Shown one piece after another: positions 23,585 through 24,597 of a stretch of 24,597 nt of DNA (position 1 is its first letter; every line of letters begins with the position of its first letter). Origin of the DNA: Acidobacteriota bacterium (GTDB lineage Bacteria > Acidobacteriota > Terriglobia > UBA7540); NCBI GenBank assembly GCA_021786455.1, contig JAJYNF010000147.1, positions 1-24,597 of the forward strand, in the 5' to 3' direction. Both the position numbers and the translations under genes were made by a program. Below the pieces are notes generated by a model that was not told where the DNA came from, did not search any database, and saw nothing but the letters and a program-made list of their open reading frames with translations.

Positions 23585-23861
23585 ATGGCCGTTTTTATGG
23601 TGGACGGGAGCCCTCCGGGGGTCACGATGGAGCAGCTTGCCGCAGCCCAGCCAGAAGGCGGCGATTGAAATCCGCCGAAGCTTCTCCGCTCAAAGGAAAT
23701 GAGTTCGCTACCTTCGCGGCGCGTTCGTGCTGAGCGACGCGGGGTGCATGTGCCTATTCGAAACCCAGAATGCCGAGCTGGCCAAAAAAGTTAACGAAGC
23801 GGCGAGGATTGGCTTCACACGTCTTGCCACGGCGGAGGATCTGTCGCCGCTCACATCATAG
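23585..23861 (+). pseudogene. Broken DUF4242 (nickel-binding SCO4226-like) small protein gene
   Basis: ATG 23585, 4 nt after AAGGAGG, opens MAVFMVDGSPPGVTMEQLAA and then runs into TGA at 23666-23668. Shifting frame at the tandem CCAG-CCAG near 23650-23657 restores AAIEIRRSFSAQRK. An in-frame TGA follows, then VRYLRGAFVLSDAGCMCLFE and KKVNEAARIGFTRLATAEDL before TAG 23859-23861. Joined, the pieces give about 90 residues. That is the length and pattern of DUF4242 proteins, which end with FTR and a short acidic tail. One CCAG duplication plus one stop mutation explain the damage. A sequencing error could explain one lesion but hardly both. Family assignment is from memory of the conserved pattern. 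Confidence 0.72.
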
Positions 23862-23990
23862 ACCCGGCATGGCTTTCAACTCCAATCGCTTAGGAGCTGC
23901 CGTCCGGCCCGGCGAGAGGGGAAACACTCCATCGCTCGACCGAGCAGCGAAGCCGGCTCTTGAGGGGAAAAGCTTGCTCGGGGGCGGGAA

Positions 23991-24473
23991 TTATTTTCCG
24001 CCAGGAGCCTCGAGCTGCTGTGCAAGGTAATTGGCCAGACCCAAGTCCTCAATCATGCCGAGCTGGGTTTCCAGGAAATCCACATGCTCCTCTTCGTCCT
24101 TGAGAAGCTCTTCCAACAAGTCGGCGGAAGTATGGTCGCCGTTCTTGCGGCAGAGCGCGATATATTGGTTGTATTCAGCAACCGCTGATTTTTCCAAGTC
24201 GAGGTCGTTCTGGATTTGCTGTTCGATGGTCTTTCCGACCTTGAGCTTGGGGATGTCATTGAGGTTGGGCAAGCCCTCGAGAAAAATAATCCTTTCGATC
24301 AACGCCTCGGCGTGCTTCATTTCGCCGATGGATTGACGCTTCACCTCCGCGTAGAGCCGCTGGTAACCCCAATTGCTTTGCATCTCGCCGTGGAGAAAAT
24401 ATTGCAGGATTGCCTGGAGCTCCTCGTTCAAAGCCTTTTGCAAAACCTCAAGAACCTCCGCTTTTCCCTTCAT
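23991..24473 (-). CDS. bfr: Bacterioferritin
   Basis: This 24-subunit iron-storage protein oxidises Fe(II) and keeps it as mineral in the cytosol. The 160-residue product has all di-iron ferroxidase ligands: Glu18, Glu51, His54, Glu94, Glu127 and His130. It also has the haem ligand Met52 (SIGEMKHAEALIERI). Length is standard. ATG 24473 follows AAAGGAGT by about 9 nt, and the site partly overlaps a short AACTC/GAGTT inverted repeat (24482-24498). The upstream 120 nt are AT-richer than the surroundings, but I could not identify a Fur box or a definite promoter. It stands alone. The 130 nt after its stop, up to the pseudogene, show no clear terminator. Confidence 0.97.
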   Translation of the reverse strand: MKGKAEVLEVLQKALNEELQAILQYFLHGEMQSNWGYQRLYAEVKRQSIGEMKHAEALIERIIFLEGLPNLNDIPKLKVGKTIEQQIQNDLDLEKSAVAEYNQYIALCRKNGDHTSADLLEELLKDEEEHVDFLETQLGMIEDLGLANYLAQQLEAPGGK

Positions 24474-24597
24474 CGTCGCTCAACTCCTTTCAAGAGTTCT
24501 CGCTTATTCTAACCGAAAAATCGAGCCATCGGGTTATCTTGGGTGCGCGACATAAGAGTTGGACTTTGGAGTTTTCCTTTTTTTGTACTATAAAGCC

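Overview
The window reads as a continuous piece of a moderately high-GC bacterial chromosome, most likely from the Acidobacteriota. That assignment is inference. It rests on the gene style, the two signal-peptide proteins with glycine zippers, an RND efflux locus with its own two-component pair, and the GTGGCACGG-type intergenic palindromes. No rRNA, tRNA, CRISPR array, complete insertion sequence or prophage was found.

Layout. 1-154: the tail of an upstream unit ending in a strong intrinsic terminator. 249-1289 (+): aroF, a DAHP synthase with an N-terminal regulatory domain. 1290-2054: non-coding, holding the first copy of a small inverted-repeat element. 2055-2978 (+): a secreted or envelope glycine-zipper protein, followed by a second copy of the element that overlaps its stop codon. 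3308-11818 (-): a seven-gene run read from a good sigma-70 promoter near 11850. In transcription order it is a lipoprotein, a zf-HC2 zinc protein of anti-sigma type, an OmpR-type response regulator, a sensor kinase, a TolC-like outer-membrane channel, a periplasmic adaptor and an RND pump. Most junctions overlap by about 1-4 bases or are very short. 12015-12809 (-): a glycine-zipper lipoprotein that is a paralogue of the gene at 2055.

13126-18935 (+) is a conserved housekeeping block: the 4.5S SRP RNA (ffs), dnaX, ybaB, recR, a possible 55-codon ORF overlapping phoH, phoH, ybeY and era. It covers protein targeting, clamp loading, recombinational repair and ribosome/rRNA maturation. Facing it, 18942-23394 (-) carries an endonuclease III-like DNA glycosylase, an NtrY-like membrane kinase and an NtrX-like sigma-54 activator. 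The right end holds a broken DUF4242-type small gene, not previously obvious as an ORF, and a bacterioferritin.

No wholly new defence or metabolic system was seen. The observations most worth following are the two-copy inverted-repeat element placed exactly at gene 3' ends, the DUF4242 pseudogene with a 4-bp duplication and an in-frame stop, the efflux operon that begins with a lipoprotein and an anti-sigma-like zinc protein without a sigma factor, and the glycosylase lacking both the catalytic lysine and the fourth cluster cysteine.
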